Assembly (NCBI GenBank): GCA_027296045.1
Contig: JAPUJS010000445.1
Span: forward strand, 1 to 5,517
Length of the DNA: 5,517 bases
Direction of reading: 5' to 3'
From: a bacterium
GTDB taxonomy: Bacteria > Latescibacterota > UBA2968
A program made the position numbers and the translations under genes. The notes beneath the pieces are model-generated. The model made no database searches. It had not been told where the DNA came from and was given only the letters and a program-made list of their open reading frames with translations. Each line of letters opens with the position of its first letter. Within the stretch, counting starts at the first letter, position 1. Of this stretch, positions 5,300 to 5,517 are shown piece after piece.

Positions 5300-5517
5300 T
5301 TATTTTGGTGCCCCTCTGACAGGACCAAAATGGGATTCCCAATCCGCGGCCAACTGTTTTCCCACCGCCTCCAGCGCACGCTCCTCGGCTGGTGTCAAAG
5401 GTGTCCATCGCTTCGCCCAGGCGATATTTTGCAGCAATTCCGCCTCTGAAAACATTCCAATCACCGCCACTGCAACGCCCGGCAACCCAAGCGCATACCG
5501 AAAAGCCGATTCGTGAT
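5300..5517 (-). CDS. Aldo/keto reductase, C-terminal fragment
   Basis: The last 71 residues of a minus-strand gene are present; it enters from beyond the right edge and stops with TAA at 5300-5302. The segment HESAFRYALGLPGVAVAVIG, then MFSEAELLQNIAWAKRWTPL and TPAEERAL, matches the C-terminal signature of the aldo/keto reductase superfamily. There a (R)YAL..PGV..ViGm strand and loop precede a helix of the E(L)xxN type and a PLTxxE helix; this region contributes to NADP(H) binding. In these enzymes the Asp-Tyr-Lys-His tetrad lies further upstream, outside the window, so activity and substrate cannot be judged. A TTG in the visible part is internal (LPGVAV), not the start. The gene has its own terminator and is separated from the next minus-strand gene by 220 bp, so co-transcription is unlikely. 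Confidence 0.88.
   Translation of the reverse strand, partial: HESAFRYALGLPGVAVAVIGMFSEAELLQNIAWAKRWTPLTPAEERALEAVGKQLAADWESHFGPVRGAPK

Noticed and set aside
1..5517. CRISPR array, insertion sequence or attachment site
   Set aside because: No regularly spaced long repeats, no transposase or integrase coding sequence, and no terminal inverted repeats with target duplication were seen.

Overview
The window looks like accessory chromosomal DNA from an uncultured, moderately GC-rich bacterium. The best lineage clue is the minus-strand gene at 4267-5079. It encodes an exported protein that ends in an NGPTPFNP...GVYLYRM...KRMLFLK module, the FlgD-Ig/type IX-like C-terminal tail common in FCB-related and Latescibacteria/Poribacteria-like genomes. 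That placement is inference; there is no rRNA or other marker here.

Layout. (1) 1-99 (+) is the last 32 codons of what looks like an NMT1/THI5-type ABC substrate-binding protein. (2) 129-174 is a perfect 20-bp inverted repeat that can terminate transcription on both strands. (3) 254-1027 (-) is a complete SsuB/TauB-family ABC ATPase that converges on the binding protein. (4) 1028-1505 is a 478-bp divergent intergenic region. It has a TTGGTG-type repeat cluster around a possible ATPase promoter and no convincing gene. (5) 1506-4088 (+) is an 860-residue protein with a methylenetetrahydrofolate-reductase-like (MetF fold) N-terminal barrel fused to a large region containing a class I SAM-methyltransferase-like core. 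(6) 4089-4266 is the convergent junction, with an intrinsic terminator and a minus-strand coding-like remnant. (7) 4267-5079 (-) is a small secreted cohesin-like protein with the sorting-type tail. (8) 5080-5299 holds its RBS, a possible promoter overlapped by a perfect palindrome, and the terminator of the next gene. (9) 5300-5517 (-) is the C-terminus of an aldo/keto reductase.

How the genes relate. The binding-protein tail and the ATPase plausibly belong to one importer for a small organic solute (sulfonate, nitrate, pyrimidine/thiamin precursor or similar), although they are on opposite strands. The fusion protein stands alone and is divergent from the ATPase. The secreted protein and the aldo/keto reductase each appear to be separate transcription units.

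The most interesting object is the 860-residue fusion. It joins a one-carbon (folate) reductase fold to a methyltransferase fold in one chain, and both halves depart from the textbook motifs: a Gly where MetF has Asp120, and a degenerate SAM glycine loop. A folate-linked or otherwise unusual methyl-transfer enzyme is therefore a reasonable hypothesis, but its function is unknown.
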